From IMG/VR virus record IMGVR_UViG_3300024507_000127, positions 1-54,642 of that record: a stretch of 54,642 bases of DNA. One strand, 5' to 3'. Below, in pieces: positions 31,868-39,246 of the stretch. The stretch is from a virus. Both the position numbers and the translations under genes were made by a program. The notes under the pieces are model-generated. The model made no database searches and had not been told where the DNA came from. It was given only the letters and a program-made list of their open reading frames with translations. Every line of letters starts with the position of its first letter. Within the stretch, counting starts at the first letter, position 1.

Positions 31868-32055
31868 TACTTAACCTCCTCATCTAGTTCTACTTCCTCT
31901 TCTTCTTTTTCCCATACCTCAATAGAATAAACTTCGCCTGAGTAAGCGTGGTCTTCATAGTGCCAACCAAGTTCCTCTGCTTGTTCCTCAGTCTCTGCTT
32001 CTACTTCATAGAAATACTCTACTACTACCTTTAGGTCATACATTGGCATTTTCAT
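31867..32055 (-). CDS. 62-residue very acidic protein
   Basis: CAGAAAGGGA stands before the start, identical to the loop complement of the candidate small RNA. Alternating beta-like start then Glu-rich tail (E-E-E-E-V-E-L-D-E-E-V). Could mimic nucleic acid; no homologue recognised. Confidence 0.6.
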   Translation of the reverse strand: MKMPMYDLKVVVEYFYEVEAETEEQAEELGWHYEDHAYSGEVYSIEVWEKEEEEVELDEEVK

Positions 32056-32158
32056 TTTCCCTTTCTGTTAGAAAATAATACATAGCGCAATCACGGCAAT
32101 CACAATACGAATCGTGATAGGCTACAGTTTTGGTGAGTTCCTCTAAGTAAATGTCCAT
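32036..32158 (-). CDS. 40-residue Cys-cluster protein
   Basis: Contains Y-C-D-C-R-D-C-A near the middle. Starts six bases after a -10 (32165-32170), so leaderless. Related in layout to the protein at 32483. Confidence 0.5.
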   Translation of the reverse strand: MDIYLEELTKTVAYHDSYCDCRDCAMYYFLTERENENANV

Positions 32159-32164
32159 AGTCTT

Positions 32165-32193
32165 ATTTTCCCAAAATCAGGGGTATAAGTCAA
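32165..32193 (-). promoter_or_regulatory. Promoter TTGACT-N17-GAAAAT
   Basis: -35 at 32188-32193, -10 at 32165-32170, six bases to ATG 32158. A CRP-like palindrome (32204-32219) sits just upstream. Confidence 0.6.
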
Positions 32194-32203
32194 GCCCTCG
32201 TAA

Positions 32204-32219
32204 TGTGACTTTCGTCACA
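32204..32219. promoter_or_regulatory. CRP-like palindrome 1
   Basis: TGTGACTTTCGTCACA: perfect TGTGA-N6-TCACA, eleven bases upstream of the -35 box. Confidence 0.6.
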
Positions 32220-32340
32220 CCCTTGGACAATCCTCATATGGAAATAACTCTTGCTCTTCACAAGCACAGAAGTCAAATAAATCTACTTGTGTTTGATGAG
32301 TTAACTCTGCTAGATCTGACCAGTATAAAACTTTATCCAT
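32215..32340 (-). CDS. 41-residue acidic Cys protein
   Basis: C-A-C and a C-terminal C-P motif in an acidic chain. Coupled to the upstream frame (TAATG). Its stop overlaps the CRP-like palindrome. Confidence 0.45.
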   Translation of the reverse strand: MDKVLYWSDLAELTHQTQVDLFDFCACEEQELFPYEDCPRV

Positions 32341-32489
32341 TAGTCAAAGTACCCCTCTGCCCATAGACCTTGAAGAAATAAAGATACTTCATCTAGTCCC
32401 CTAGCAATACCTGAATTGCCTAATTGCTTAGAAGCAATGTTTACATTAGCAATCATCATGTCTAAATCTGATTTTTCATAACCTAGCAT
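32340..32489 (-). CDS. 49-residue helical protein, unknown
   Basis: Coupled on both sides by short overlaps; one predicted amphipathic helix with A-S-K-Q-L-G-N-S-G-I-A-R-G-L-D-E. Not recognised. Confidence 0.5.
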   Translation of the reverse strand: MLGYEKSDLDMMIANVNIASKQLGNSGIARGLDEVSLFLQGLWAEGYFD

Positions 32490-32620
32490 GTATAAACCTC
32501 TATTACTTTAAAGAAAGAATGTAAAGCACAATCACAGTCTCCACCATTCATATTTTCCATAAAGTCCATATGGGAATAATTATCCTCATATACTTTAATA
32601 ATTAAGTCGTCTACTAACAT
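32483..32620 (-). CDS. 45-residue Cys-motif protein
   Basis: G-D-C-D-C-A-L-H-S-F-F resembles C-D-C-R-D-C-A-M-Y-Y-F of the protein at 32036, so the two may be paralogues. Function unknown. Confidence 0.45.
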   Translation of the reverse strand: MLVDDLIIKVYEDNYSHMDFMENMNGGDCDCALHSFFKVIEVYTC

Positions 32621-32622
32621 TT

Positions 32623-32844
32623 TTATACCCTTTCCTGTTGTAAATTATACGCTTCAAGGGTAGTTACGTCAACTTCTAGTTCTACGCCAGGGTATACAGA
32701 AATCAAATGGTCTAAAGCCTCTCCAGCAGATCTATATTCACTATAGTTAGAAGAATGTCCTAAGCCTGTATATACTGTTGCTTCCCAGCAATCCTTGCCT
32801 CCTGGAGAAACAGAATATTCCATTTCATATAATTCAACTTTCAT
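32623..32844 (-). CDS. 73-residue protein, unknown
   Basis: First gene of the 30.3-32.8 kb operon. Beta-rich first half, G-G-K-D-C-W-E-A-T-V, then a helix. Driven by the promoter at 32872-32900. Confidence 0.6.
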   Translation of the reverse strand: MKVELYEMEYSVSPGGKDCWEATVYTGLGHSSNYSEYRSAGEALDHLISVYPGVELEVDVTTLEAYNLQQERV

Positions 32845-32871
32845 TTTTATTTCCTTTCTTGGTGTAAATAT

Positions 32872-32900
32872 AGAATACCAAAATTTCGGGAAAAAATCAA
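32872..32900 (-). promoter_or_regulatory. Promoter TTGATT-N17-TATTCT
   Basis: -35 at 32895-32900, -10 at 32872-32877. A TGTCCGTTTT box (32962-32967 core) and a GGGTCGGGG box lie upstream. Confidence 0.75.
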
Positions 32901-33020
32901 GTCCCTCTTAATAAAAAAATTTTAAAAAATAATACTATCATTCTTAATAAAAGGTACAAAACGGACACCCCCGACCCGTCTCACATATTAAGATTACAAT
33001 TTCAATTTATGATCTGCAAA

Positions 33021-33053
33021 AAAAATAGTGAGCAGTTTTTACACTTGCTCAGG
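33021..33053 (-). terminator. GAGCA/TGCTC hairpin 2 with T run
   Basis: Stem GAGCA/TGCTC (33049-33053 paired arm region to 33030-33034), then ACTA and eight T on the minus strand: ends the DUF932 gene. The same TGCTCACTATTTTTTTT ending occurs on the plus strand near 43,125. Confidence 0.75.
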
Positions 33054-33065
33054 TGTTGAATTAGT

Positions 33066-34088
33066 TTACACTAATTCTAATGTGTTGCGAACAATAGTTA
33101 GCAAACGATTTTTTTCTGCTGTGATAGATGGGTCAAATCCACTAGCAGCAGCGAGAATACTCTCGTTATTGCCACCACGAGCAGAACGATACCAGTCAAG
33201 GCGCTCAGTTAGAGCATTGAACGCACCCCAAGCAGTGTTAGCAATCATGCCATTGAATTCGCCAGTGTAAATATCGTTGATTGTATCAACTTTATTTTCC
33301 CACTTCTTGATTGCGCCCTTAGTATCTTTCTCAGGCTTTGGATAAGCAGCAAGAATGATTTTATTAAAATCAACGGCTGTGATTTCTTTCTGAATCATTG
33401 CGTGTGCCATCTTGTCGAATTCATCCATGTAGGTATTGGCAAGACCAAGAGCCTCACGAGCAATAGCGACTTTACCTTGTGCTGTCTGAGTATGGCGAAT
33501 CTTGAAAGATTGCTTGATACCTTTATTACGCTTACGACCTACGCCACCAAGAGCAAGGTTGAGAGTGTTAGCGCACACAACACGAACGGGAGTGATTGAC
33601 GCTTGAATAGCAATAGAGCCATCGTGTGATGTGTTGATAAGAAGATAAGTCTTTACCTTATCTGCAACACCATTAGGGTCTAGCACTGTCTCACGCTCAA
33701 GAGCAAGAGAGCCAAATACTACACGACCACCACGAATAGCGCCAGCAGTTTCCCAACGACCACCACCATCTAGGATATTGTCACCAAATGAAAATAAATC
33801 TTCATTCTGTAGAACATGATAACGCTCACCTACAACACCAAGAATATCTGTCTGAGTGTTATCTGTAGGATTGGTACGCACTACATATTGGTAGTTCTTA
33901 TCTGATGATAAGTGAGTAGGAATATTTACATCTTCAAGACGAACATTCCAGTTATTTAGATTAGCAGCAGCCAACATTTCTGCTGTATTTTTTTCTTCTG
34001 TGAATACTGTGCCTAGACCATGCCAAGCAGGTTCACGGAAAGAAGCGAAACTAGCAACACCATTTTGGGTTTCTAATTCATGAGCCAT
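33066..34088 (-). CDS. DUF932 phage/plasmid-like protein (TIGR03299 type)
   Basis: Encodes 340 residues. P-A-W-H-G-L-G-T-V near residue 20, V-V-G-E-R-Y-H-V-L-Q-N, I-T-P-V-R-V-V-C-A-N-T-L-N-L-A and the late G-E-F-N-G-M-I-A-N-T-A-W-G are the familiar blocks. Length matches the family (about 320-360). Often present next to plasmid or phage replication genes, function unknown. It has its own promoter and terminator. Confidence 0.85.
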   Translation of the reverse strand: MAHELETQNGVASFASFREPAWHGLGTVFTEEKNTAEMLAAANLNNWNVRLEDVNIPTHLSSDKNYQYVVRTNPTDNTQTDILGVVGERYHVLQNEDLFSFGDNILDGGGRWETAGAIRGGRVVFGSLALERETVLDPNGVADKVKTYLLINTSHDGSIAIQASITPVRVVCANTLNLALGGVGRKRNKGIKQSFKIRHTQTAQGKVAIAREALGLANTYMDEFDKMAHAMIQKEITAVDFNKIILAAYPKPEKDTKGAIKKWENKVDTINDIYTGEFNGMIANTAWGAFNALTERLDWYRSARGGNNESILAAASGFDPSITAEKNRLLTIVRNTLELV

Positions 34089-34117
34089 ATTTTTTTCCTT
34101 TCAATAGATTACAATCT

Positions 34118-34146
34118 AGTTTAGCATTACGGGGAAATAAAGTCAA
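34118..34146 (-). promoter_or_regulatory. Promoter TTGACT-N17-TAAACT
   Basis: -35 at 34141-34146, -10 at 34118-34123, followed by a GAAAGGAA ribosome site for the DUF932 gene. Palindrome 2 lies 49 bases upstream. Confidence 0.75.
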
Positions 34147-34194
34147 ATCATCTTAATTAAAATGGGAAAAATCGGACATGTGCTTAATCTCACA

Positions 34195-34210
34195 TGTGAT
34201 TTATATCACG
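34195..34210. promoter_or_regulatory. CRP-like palindrome 2
   Basis: TGTGATTTATATCACG, between a TCTCACA repeat and a CCCCCG hairpin in the intergenic cassette. Confidence 0.6.
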
Positions 34211-34248
34211 CCCCCCGACCCATTTGCGGGGGATCTCAAATAAAAATT

Positions 34249-34274
34249 GAGCAGTTTATTAGGACGTACTCAGG
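34249..34274 (-). repeat. GAGCA/TGCTC hairpin 3
   Basis: Arms GAGTA and TGCTC on the RNA (one G-U pair), loop ending TAAAC, followed by a T-rich run; just after the stop of the 34303 gene. Confidence 0.65.
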
Positions 34275-34302
34275 TCCTTTTCGGATAGCCCCCTATCAGA
34301 AA

Positions 34303-34758
34303 CTAGTTTTCATATGCATTATCAATATTCCAATCATGAATATCAACATTACCGCCGTAAGAATCAACGCTAATTGTATCTGACAAGAATGATTCTAAAT
34401 CAAAGTCTTCTGCTTCGTTTAGAGGAATTTCGATTGCACCATTAACATTAATTACTGCAGAGAATTCTACAGTTTTAACTGGGTTGAATTTTAAAATCTC
34501 GCAAAGGTCTTCGAGTATTGTTTCTTTTTCTGTATTAGGATTAAACCAATACTCTTCAGACATGTTATCGATAATTTTATTGATTGTAGACTGGAGTTCA
34601 TTAACTCTGTCCTGAGTGCGACGGTATTGCTCTAGTTCCCACTCAAGGTCATTAACCTTAGTAGTTGGGAATGAGGCTACGCCATCCTTGATAACCTTAT
34701 AGGTTACTAATTGATTAGCGTTATAGTGTGAGGGGACCTCTATTGTTGTCTCTTCCAT
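34303..34758 (-). CDS. 151-residue coiled-coil protein, unknown
   Basis: Long helix at about 35-75 (D-L-E-W-E-L-E-Q-Y … L-Q-S-T-I-N-K-I) between beta-like N-terminal and acidic C-terminal parts. One-base overlap with the upstream gene. Not recognised. Confidence 0.6.
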   Translation of the reverse strand: MEETTIEVPSHYNANQLVTYKVIKDGVASFPTTKVNDLEWELEQYRRTQDRVNELQSTINKIIDNMSEEYWFNPNTEKETILEDLCEILKFNPVKTVEFSAVINVNGAIEIPLNEAEDFDLESFLSDTISVDSYGGNVDIHDWNIDNAYEN

Positions 34759-35021
34759 TATTCAATGTCCTTTCCCATTGTTTCCATTTCTTTTATTGTT
34801 TCTAGCATATCATTTAGTTGGCTTTCAGTCAAGCAGGCATGAGTAACTAGAGTAGCAGTAATCGCTGATAGATGAGCAGAATACATAAACATCATTCTGA
34901 TAAATTCATCCTCTGAAACTTCATTTCGTGAATGAAAAATATGGGCAGCCATATTCATAGTTTCCTCGTCATGAACGGCTTCCATTGTTGCTTCTTGTAT
35001 TGCTAATGCGGTTGATATCAT
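34758..35021 (-). CDS. 87-residue helical protein, unknown
   Basis: Met- and Glu-rich, all-helical. AAGAAAGGAAAG precedes the start. Function unknown. Confidence 0.6.
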   Translation of the reverse strand: MISTALAIQEATMEAVHDEETMNMAAHIFHSRNEVSEDEFIRMMFMYSAHLSAITATLVTHACLTESQLNDMLETIKEMETMGKDIE

Positions 35022-35051
35022 TAGGGCTTTCCTTTCTTGTTGGTATAACTA

Positions 35052-35080
35052 AGCATAGCAAAAAAATGTGGGAAATACAA
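35052..35080 (-). promoter_or_regulatory. Promoter TTGTAT-N17-TATGCT
   Basis: -35 at 35075-35080, -10 at 35052-35057. Palindrome 3, a GGGTCGGGGGG box and hairpin 4 lie upstream in that order. Confidence 0.7.
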
Positions 35081-35112
35081 ATCTATTTCTTAATTAATCT
35101 CACATAATGAGA

Positions 35113-35128
35113 TGTGATCTTAGTCACA
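35113..35128. promoter_or_regulatory. CRP-like palindrome 3
   Basis: TGTGATCTTAGTCACA, 32 bases upstream of the -35 box at 35075-35080. Confidence 0.65.
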
Positions 35129-35145
35129 CGGGTCGGGGGGTTTTA

Positions 35146-35169
35146 GAGCAGTTTTACATCATGCTCAGG
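35146..35169 (-). repeat. GAGCA/TGCTC hairpin 4
   Basis: CCTGAGCA, loop TGATG-TAAAAC, TGCTC on the minus-strand RNA. Confidence 0.65.
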
Positions 35170-35175
35170 ATGAAG

Positions 35176-35249
35176 GCTCTCAAGGGACTTTCGCAGAAAG
35201 TTCAATCTAATCTAGTTTTAGATCGCAGTCTGCCGTGAACACAGAGAGC
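35176..35249 (-). ncRNA. Possible structured RNA after the 35257 gene
   Basis: Closing helix GCTCTC/GAGAGC (35244-35249 with 35176-35181) encloses GTTCA/TGAAC, an ATCTA-AAAC-TAGAT hairpin and an ACTTTC-TGC-GAAAGT hairpin. Nothing coding is seen here. Confidence 0.4.
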
Positions 35250-35256
35250 AATTCTG

Positions 35257-35424
35257 TTAGTATGTTTTTACCATAGCAAATCTTGTTTGATTATTTGCCA
35301 AGCGCAACATAACACGAGTTACATTTTGACGAACAGGAATAAACTTTTCAATTCTGCCTGTAACGCCTGTCTTAGAAGTAGTGAATAAATCTCCTACTTG
35401 ATAAGTGTATCCGCCTAATGTCAT
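35257..35424 (-). CDS. 55-residue SH3/KOW-like protein, paralogue A
   Basis: Y-Q-V-G-D-L-F-T-T-S-K-T-G-V-T-G-R-I then R-V-M-L-R-L: a small beta-barrel type common in actinophage early regions. Paralogue of 36022. CAGAAAGG ribosome site. Nucleic-acid binding is plausible. Confidence 0.65.
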   Translation of the reverse strand: MTLGGYTYQVGDLFTTSKTGVTGRIEKFIPVRQNVTRVMLRLANNQTRFAMVKTY

Positions 35425-35456
35425 TTGTTTTACCTTTCTGTTTGTGGTGGTTTGGT

Positions 35457-35480
35457 GAGCAGTTTTATTTCATGCTCAGG
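35457..35480 (-). repeat. GAGCA/TGCTC hairpin 5
   Basis: CCTGAGCA, TGAAA-TAAAAC, TGCTC between two coupled genes, without its own promoter: here the hairpin must work on a read-through transcript. Confidence 0.65.
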
Positions 35481-35488
35481 AAAGTGAT

Positions 35489-35908
35489 TTACAAGTATCT
35501 AGCGATAGCGTTGTAAGTTGAAGTTGAAACTACTTCCTCATCTGTCATTTTCAGAATACGGATAGCGTTTTCAATTTCCTCTACCATTTCCTTGTATTGC
35601 CAATCGTGGAAACTCTCAAAATCCTTTTCAGGTTCTTTTGGAAGTTCAATAGTTCCCTTTGGCAAGGAGAACGATACATTTATTTCGCCATTGTAGCGAG
35701 TGTGAGCAGACAAGTCCTCTGCCTTAGAGATTTGACCAAGTGCTAACTTAGCAATCTCTTTGTTATACTTTTCTTGTGCCTTTGAGAACTTTTCCTCATT
35801 GACTTTCTGATTAGCCTTATCCTTTTGGAGTTGGGCTAGTTTAGTTTCAAGTGCCTTGATTACTTTGGTCGTAGCAATCTTGACATTTATGGCTTTGCCT
35901 CTTGACAT
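35489..35908 (-). CDS. 139-residue coiled-coil protein, unknown
   Basis: Residues 10-75 form a Lys/Ala/Gln-rich helix (A-T-T-K-V-I-K-A-L-E-T-K-L-A), followed by a beta segment and a second helix. Familiar type in actinophage early regions. ACAGAAAGGAAAA ribosome site. Confidence 0.65.
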   Translation of the reverse strand: MSRGKAINVKIATTKVIKALETKLAQLQKDKANQKVNEEKFSKAQEKYNKEIAKLALGQISKAEDLSAHTRYNGEINVSFSLPKGTIELPKEPEKDFESFHDWQYKEMVEEIENAIRILKMTDEEVVSTSTYNAIARYL

Positions 35909-35943
35909 TGTTTTCCTTTCTGTTTGGTGTTTGGGCTTATCCT

Positions 35944-35972
35944 ATACTAGCATTTTCTAGTAAAGAAATCAA
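35944..35972 (-). promoter_or_regulatory. Promoter TTGATT-N17-TAGTAT
   Basis: -35 at 35967-35972, -10 at 35944-35949; the -35 starts two bases after hairpin 6. Confidence 0.75.
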
Positions 35973-35974
35973 GT

Positions 35975-36001
35975 GAGCAGTTTAGCCTCCACTTGCTCAG
36001 G
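35975..36001 (-). repeat. GAGCA/TGCTC hairpin 6
   Basis: CCTGAGCA, longer loop ending TAAAC, TGCTC, abutting the next promoter. Confidence 0.65.
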
Positions 36002-36021
36002 TGGCGTTAGCGTTTGCTAAA

Positions 36022-36192
36022 TTAGTTGGATTTAGGTGTCCAAGTAGTCCAGCGTGTAGCACCCTCAACATCTAAGCGAACACGAACATTACCATTTGCC
36101 TGTGGCACGATTTCCTTGATAACGCCTGTCTGCTTTGACTTTTGGCTTGTGTAGGTATCTCCTACTTTGTATAGTGCTGTATTTACTGCCAT
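36022..36192 (-). CDS. 56-residue SH3/KOW-like protein, paralogue B
   Basis: Y-K-V-G-D-T-Y-T-S-Q-K-S … T-G-V-I-K-E-I-V-P, then V-R-V-R-L-D-V, R-W-T-T-W. Same fold and order as 35257; diverged sequence. Own promoter. Confidence 0.7.
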   Translation of the reverse strand: MAVNTALYKVGDTYTSQKSKQTGVIKEIVPQANGNVRVRLDVEGATRWTTWTPKSN

Positions 36193-36225
36193 TTGTTTTT
36201 CTCCTTTTGTTAGGTTGATGTATTT

Positions 36226-36254
36226 ATTATTTCATTTATTTTTGGGCTTGTCAA
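36226..36254 (-). promoter_or_regulatory. Promoter TTGACA-N17-AATAAT
   Basis: -35 at 36249-36254, -10 at 36226-36231. Upstream stands palindrome 4. Confidence 0.65.
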
Positions 36255-36288
36255 GTTATTTCCCCCTAAAATCTCAAAATGTGAGATA

Positions 36289-36304
36289 TGTGAGGTAAAT
36301 CACT
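36289..36304. promoter_or_regulatory. CRP-like palindrome 4 (imperfect)
   Basis: TGTGAGGTAAATCACT, one position off consensus, preceded by TCTCAAAATGTGAGA. It overlaps the stop of the 22-residue gene. Confidence 0.45.
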
Positions 36305-36368
36305 TTCTATGTCCCATGCCTGCGAAAAACAAGGCTAAGACTAATAGTGTTATTATTAATACTTCCAT
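36300..36368 (-). CDS. 22-residue membrane microprotein
   Basis: CAGAAAGGAAAGC then ATG, with a dedicated promoter (TTGCCA-N17-TACAAT). Encodes one hydrophobic helix followed by G-M-G-H-R-K. A complete expression unit for 22 residues argues that it is real. Confidence 0.6.
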   Translation of the reverse strand: MEVLIITLLVLALFFAGMGHRK

Positions 36369-36389
36369 GCTTTCCTTTCTGTTTTTGCC

Positions 36390-36418
36390 ATTGTAGCATT
36401 TTTAGGGGTATTTGGCAA
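36390..36418 (-). promoter_or_regulatory. Promoter TTGCCA-N17-TACAAT
   Basis: -35 at 36413-36418, -10 at 36390-36395, for the 22-residue microprotein. Confidence 0.7.
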
Positions 36419-36433
36419 GTCCCCCTAGATCCC

Positions 36434-37153
36434 CTACTTTTTCTTAGCAGAGAAAACTATATTTGCTTTATTTTCAATACACAATCCACACGATACACAC
36501 GCAGAGCCAGCGGTAGAAATAAGCGGAATAGCCTTTTTATTCTCAGGGCATTTAGCGCCTACTTTACCAATCATCTCTTTCATGTCTGACTGTCCTATTG
36601 CAAAAGTATCTGCAAGGTATGCTAATTTAATTCCTTTATCTTTATTAAGATTAATAGCAATTTCTTTATTCTCACTATCAGTAGAAAAATAGAGAGATAG
36701 GTTTTCGATACCCTTTAGCATATCTGCAGCGGCAGCCACACGGGTATATACCCAAAACTTTATATCAGGATTATTTAGAATGACATGCTTCCATGCGAAT
36801 GCATATTCATCTGAAAAGAAATCGCCATCCCAATGGATACGGAATAGCATAGGTGCGTCTTTCTTTTCACAATCTTTTCTGAAATCATTAATCATATCTG
36901 TGAGCAATGCTTCCATAGTGTCATGGTCTGCGTCTTTTAGTAATTCCCAGTTATGAAGTAATACTTCTCTTACTCCTTTATATACCCTTTCAAGTTTTCC
37001 TGCGTAGCAGACTTTGCTACATACAGAGGTTTCACCAGGGCATGAGTAAGCCTTTCCACTAGGCAATCCAAAAGTGTTGGCAATTGTTGGGGTCTTTCCA
37101 TTTTTCGATACAGCATTAGTTACCTTTCTGTCCATGCTTCTTTTTAGTTTCAT
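36434..37153 (-). CDS. Gene-product-88-like protein
   Basis: Encodes 239 residues. S-C-P-G-E-T-S-V-C-S-K-V-C-Y-A near residue 40 and C-V-S-C-G-L-C-I near 222 frame an alpha/beta barrel-like centre (F-R-I-H-W-D-G-D-F-F-S). This is the layout of the mycobacteriophage gp88 family, with a Cys set that suggests a metal or Fe-S centre. Function unknown. ATGA overlap with the basic protein before it. Confidence 0.75.
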   Translation of the reverse strand: MKLKRSMDRKVTNAVSKNGKTPTIANTFGLPSGKAYSCPGETSVCSKVCYAGKLERVYKGVREVLLHNWELLKDADHDTMEALLTDMINDFRKDCEKKDAPMLFRIHWDGDFFSDEYAFAWKHVILNNPDIKFWVYTRVAAAADMLKGIENLSLYFSTDSENKEIAINLNKDKGIKLAYLADTFAIGQSDMKEMIGKVGAKCPENKKAIPLISTAGSACVSCGLCIENKANIVFSAKKK

Positions 37154-37296
37154 GAGCGCCTTTCTTTCTTTTCTAATTCTAACATTTTTTTGCTACTTTG
37201 TCTAGTGTATTTTTTCTTATTTAATTTTGGGGAAGCAGCATTAGATCGCCTTAATTCCATTAAGCGTCTTAGGTCTTCACTACTCTTTTTAAACAT
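37150..37296 (-). CDS. 48-residue highly basic protein
   Basis: Lys/Arg/Ser-rich (K-K-S-S-E-D-L-R-R … K-K-K-Y-T-R-Q-S-S-K-K). Starts five bases after TAAACT, so leaderless, and couples to the gp88-like gene. Nucleic-acid binding likely. Confidence 0.6.
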   Translation of the reverse strand: MFKKSSEDLRRLMELRRSNAASPKLNKKKYTRQSSKKMLELEKKERRS

Positions 37297-37301
37297 AATC
37301 T

Positions 37302-37330
37302 AGTTTAACATTTTTAGGGGAAAAAATCAA
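37302..37330 (-). promoter_or_regulatory. Promoter TTGATT-N17-TAAACT
   Basis: -35 at 37325-37330, -10 at 37302-37307; tandem CGGAC boxes (37351, 37360) and a GGGTCGGGGGG box follow upstream. Confidence 0.75.
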
Positions 37331-37378
37331 ATCGTACTTAATTCACAAAACGGACAAAACGGACGGGTCGGGGGGTTT

Positions 37379-37612
37379 TTATTCAGTCTCTACAAAAACA
37401 TACCATTTAACTTTATCATCTTCAGTTAAAAACAATTCTGTTTCATCACCAAAGTCATCAGATAAAATTAATTGATATCCTTCTTTTGTTTCATTAATTG
37501 AAACGACTGTCAATAAATTATCCTCTACCTCAATTAGATCTTCTTCCATTAATTGATTAGGAAAAAGATAATCAGCGAAGCGTAGTTCCATGTTTGTCAT
37601 TGTAGCAGTCAT
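37379..37612 (-). CDS. 77-residue acidic protein, unknown
   Basis: Starts at ATG 37612 in an ATGA overlap. Beta-rich with a G-D-E-T-E-L-F turn; ends next to a GGGTCGGGGGG box. Not recognised. Confidence 0.6.
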   Translation of the reverse strand: MTATMTNMELRFADYLFPNQLMEEDLIEVEDNLLTVVSINETKEGYQLILSDDFGDETELFLTEDDKVKWYVFVETE

Positions 37613-37818
37613 TTTATAGATACCCACCCATTTCTATAAAAAGTTTTGGTATACATTTTACCAATAGGGTCTGATAGGTTGTAAGTAGCATATTCTTTAG
37701 CATCGCCAAAGTCTACGCATTTATTCCAAGCATTTACAATTTCTAGTAAATCTGCGGTGCGTGTTGTTGATACAAGTTCTCCGTCATAGGAGATAGTTAG
37801 AGAATAGTTATATTCCAT
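37609..37818 (-). CDS. 69-residue protein, unknown
   Basis: Start ATG 37818 after GAGAGGA. Y-N-Y-S-L-T-I-S-Y-D-G beta start. Coupled to neighbours. Not recognised. Confidence 0.6.
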   Translation of the reverse strand: MEYNYSLTISYDGELVSTTRTADLLEIVNAWNKCVDFGDAKEYATYNLSDPIGKMYTKTFYRNGWVSIK

Positions 37819-37819
37819 T

Positions 37820-38119
37820 TTAGTAGTCCTCTCTTTCAATAATCCAAGCGTCTAAGTGGTGATTAGAAATAATAGCATGGGCAGGTGCGCTAGTCAAACC
37901 TCTCCAAGATACGCCTTCAGGCAGGGGAATTTCTAAGTCCCATAGTCCTAAATCATTTACGGCGTCAATAGCCTCAATACAAGGTTGAACCATTGACTTA
38001 GGTACGGGTGGATAGTGATTAGCAGATAAGTGAATACCTATCTGAGTTTCTAAATCTAGGTGAATACCTAAATCCTCTAGTGTTCCGTCTGCCATTTCAG
38101 TAGCAAAATTACTTCCCAT
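37820..38119 (-). CDS. 99-residue protein, unknown
   Basis: Start ATG 38119 directly after the previous stop. S-A-N-H-Y-P-P-V-P and S-W-R-G-L-T motifs; acidic end. Not recognised. Confidence 0.6.
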   Translation of the reverse strand: MGSNFATEMADGTLEDLGIHLDLETQIGIHLSANHYPPVPKSMVQPCIEAIDAVNDLGLWDLEIPLPEGVSWRGLTSAPAHAIISNHHLDAWIIEREDY

Positions 38120-38120
38120 T

Positions 38121-38345
38121 TTAGTTAGCCTCCATAGTTCCAAATATAGCAAGTTCAGGCTCAGTTAGCAAGCCGTTGTCCCAAATAACGTCTCCGTCTT
38201 GGTCTAAGATAATATCATAGAGATTACACTCACAACTTTCAGCGTCAAAGTAGTCCTCTCCATTTCCGTAGTAGTGATAACCTGTGCCATTACAAATATG
38301 GCAACTCTTTATTAGGCGTAGAGCCAATTCAAGTTTTTCTGTCAT
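38121..38345 (-). CDS. Half DnaJ-type zinc finger protein A
   Basis: C-H-I-C-N-G-T-G … S-C-E-C is half a DnaJ-type zinc centre; 74 residues, acidic. Paralogue of the plus-strand gene 42709. Confidence 0.65.
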   Translation of the reverse strand: MTEKLELALRLIKSCHICNGTGYHYYGNGEDYFDAESCECNLYDIILDQDGDVIWDNGLLTEPELAIFGTMEAN

Positions 38346-38372
38346 TAGTTTATTTCCTTTCTTTATAAATAA

Positions 38373-38401
38373 ATCCTATCATGGGGGACTGACAAAATCA
38401 A
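38373..38401 (-). promoter_or_regulatory. Promoter TTGATT-N17-TAGGAT
   Basis: -35 at 38396-38401, -10 at 38373-38378; drives the four-gene operon 38345-37379. Confidence 0.75.
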
Positions 38402-38415
38402 ATCCCCCACGCCTT

Positions 38416-38913
38416 TTACCATGAAGAAGTGTAGTAAAAGGACAATTTGGACATTTCAGGCAATTCAAGCACACGCTTCAGTTTCTTGATAGTGTCCTTG
38501 ATATCTGCCCAATACCATTCATCGATATCATATGAGCCAAAGAAAAATCCTGGCTGTGGTGGCAATAGATTAGGGTCTTTATTGAATAGAGCCTGTTGGC
38601 AGGTAGTCAATAATTCTTTCAATTTCTCATGGGATACATAGTAATCACCGCAGTCATCTTCACCCTGTTGTACATTATCTACAAACCATTTGTGTATCTG
38701 ATTAGCCTTGCGCCAATAAGCACAAGTTACATCTACATGAACGCCATAGATATCAGTAGCAACACCTGCCATTCCAGCAGTATCTACAATATCATTCCAA
38801 AGTGGATTAATCACTTCAGGGCTGTCCATACTTATATCGTTATCACGATCAAGTTTATTCCAGTCAATTTTTTCCACATACTTTCTAGCGTGGAGATACA
38901 TATCTAGTCCCAT
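38416..38913 (-). CDS. Conserved phage protein (MGLDMYL family)
   Basis: Encodes 165 residues. M-G-L-D-M-Y-L, A-Y-W-R-K-A-N-Q-I-H-K-W-F-V, D-D-C-G and P-G-F-F-F-G-S are widely shared blocks of an uncharacterised phage family. Length is normal for it. Confidence 0.75.
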   Translation of the reverse strand: MGLDMYLHARKYVEKIDWNKLDRDNDISMDSPEVINPLWNDIVDTAGMAGVATDIYGVHVDVTCAYWRKANQIHKWFVDNVQQGEDDCGDYYVSHEKLKELLTTCQQALFNKDPNLLPPQPGFFFGSYDIDEWYWADIKDTIKKLKRVLELPEMSKLSFYYTSSW

Positions 38914-38929
38914 TTATTTTCCTTCTTTC

Positions 38930-39145
38930 TTAGTAGTCTGAAACTCTTACGGCAACTGTAGCCCACTCATCTTTTAGTGAGCCTGTTGGGCGATAGCGAA
39001 TAGCAAAGTGTTCCCACCCTTCAGGTGGATAAGTGTCCTCACGCTTTTCAGCGAAGTTTATTATGCCACCATTGAAACGGCGGCGTAGTGAAGTAGGCGC
39101 ATAGTATTGGTCTACTAGTAAATCAACAATAGAATAACCTCTCAT
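38930..39145 (-). CDS. 71-residue protein, paralogue pair A
   Basis: Y-S-I-V-D-L-L-V … G-I-I-N-F-A-E-K … R-Y-R-P-T-G-S-L-K … V-A-V-R-V-S-D. The same order occurs in the protein at 40096, so these are paralogues. Function unknown. Confidence 0.65.
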   Translation of the reverse strand: MRGYSIVDLLVDQYYAPTSLRRRFNGGIINFAEKREDTYPPEGWEHFAIRYRPTGSLKDEWATVAVRVSDY

Positions 39146-39176
39146 TGTTTTTTCCTTTCTTTATTTTCAGGCTTCC

Positions 39177-39205
39177 AGCCTATCATTTTCTACTGACATT
39201 TTCAA
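39177..39205 (-). promoter_or_regulatory. Promoter TTGAAA-N17-TAGGCT
   Basis: -35 at 39200-39205, -10 at 39177-39182. Confidence 0.65.
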
Positions 39206-39246
39206 ATCGACACGCCGTAAAATCTCAAAATCTGAGAAAATATTTT

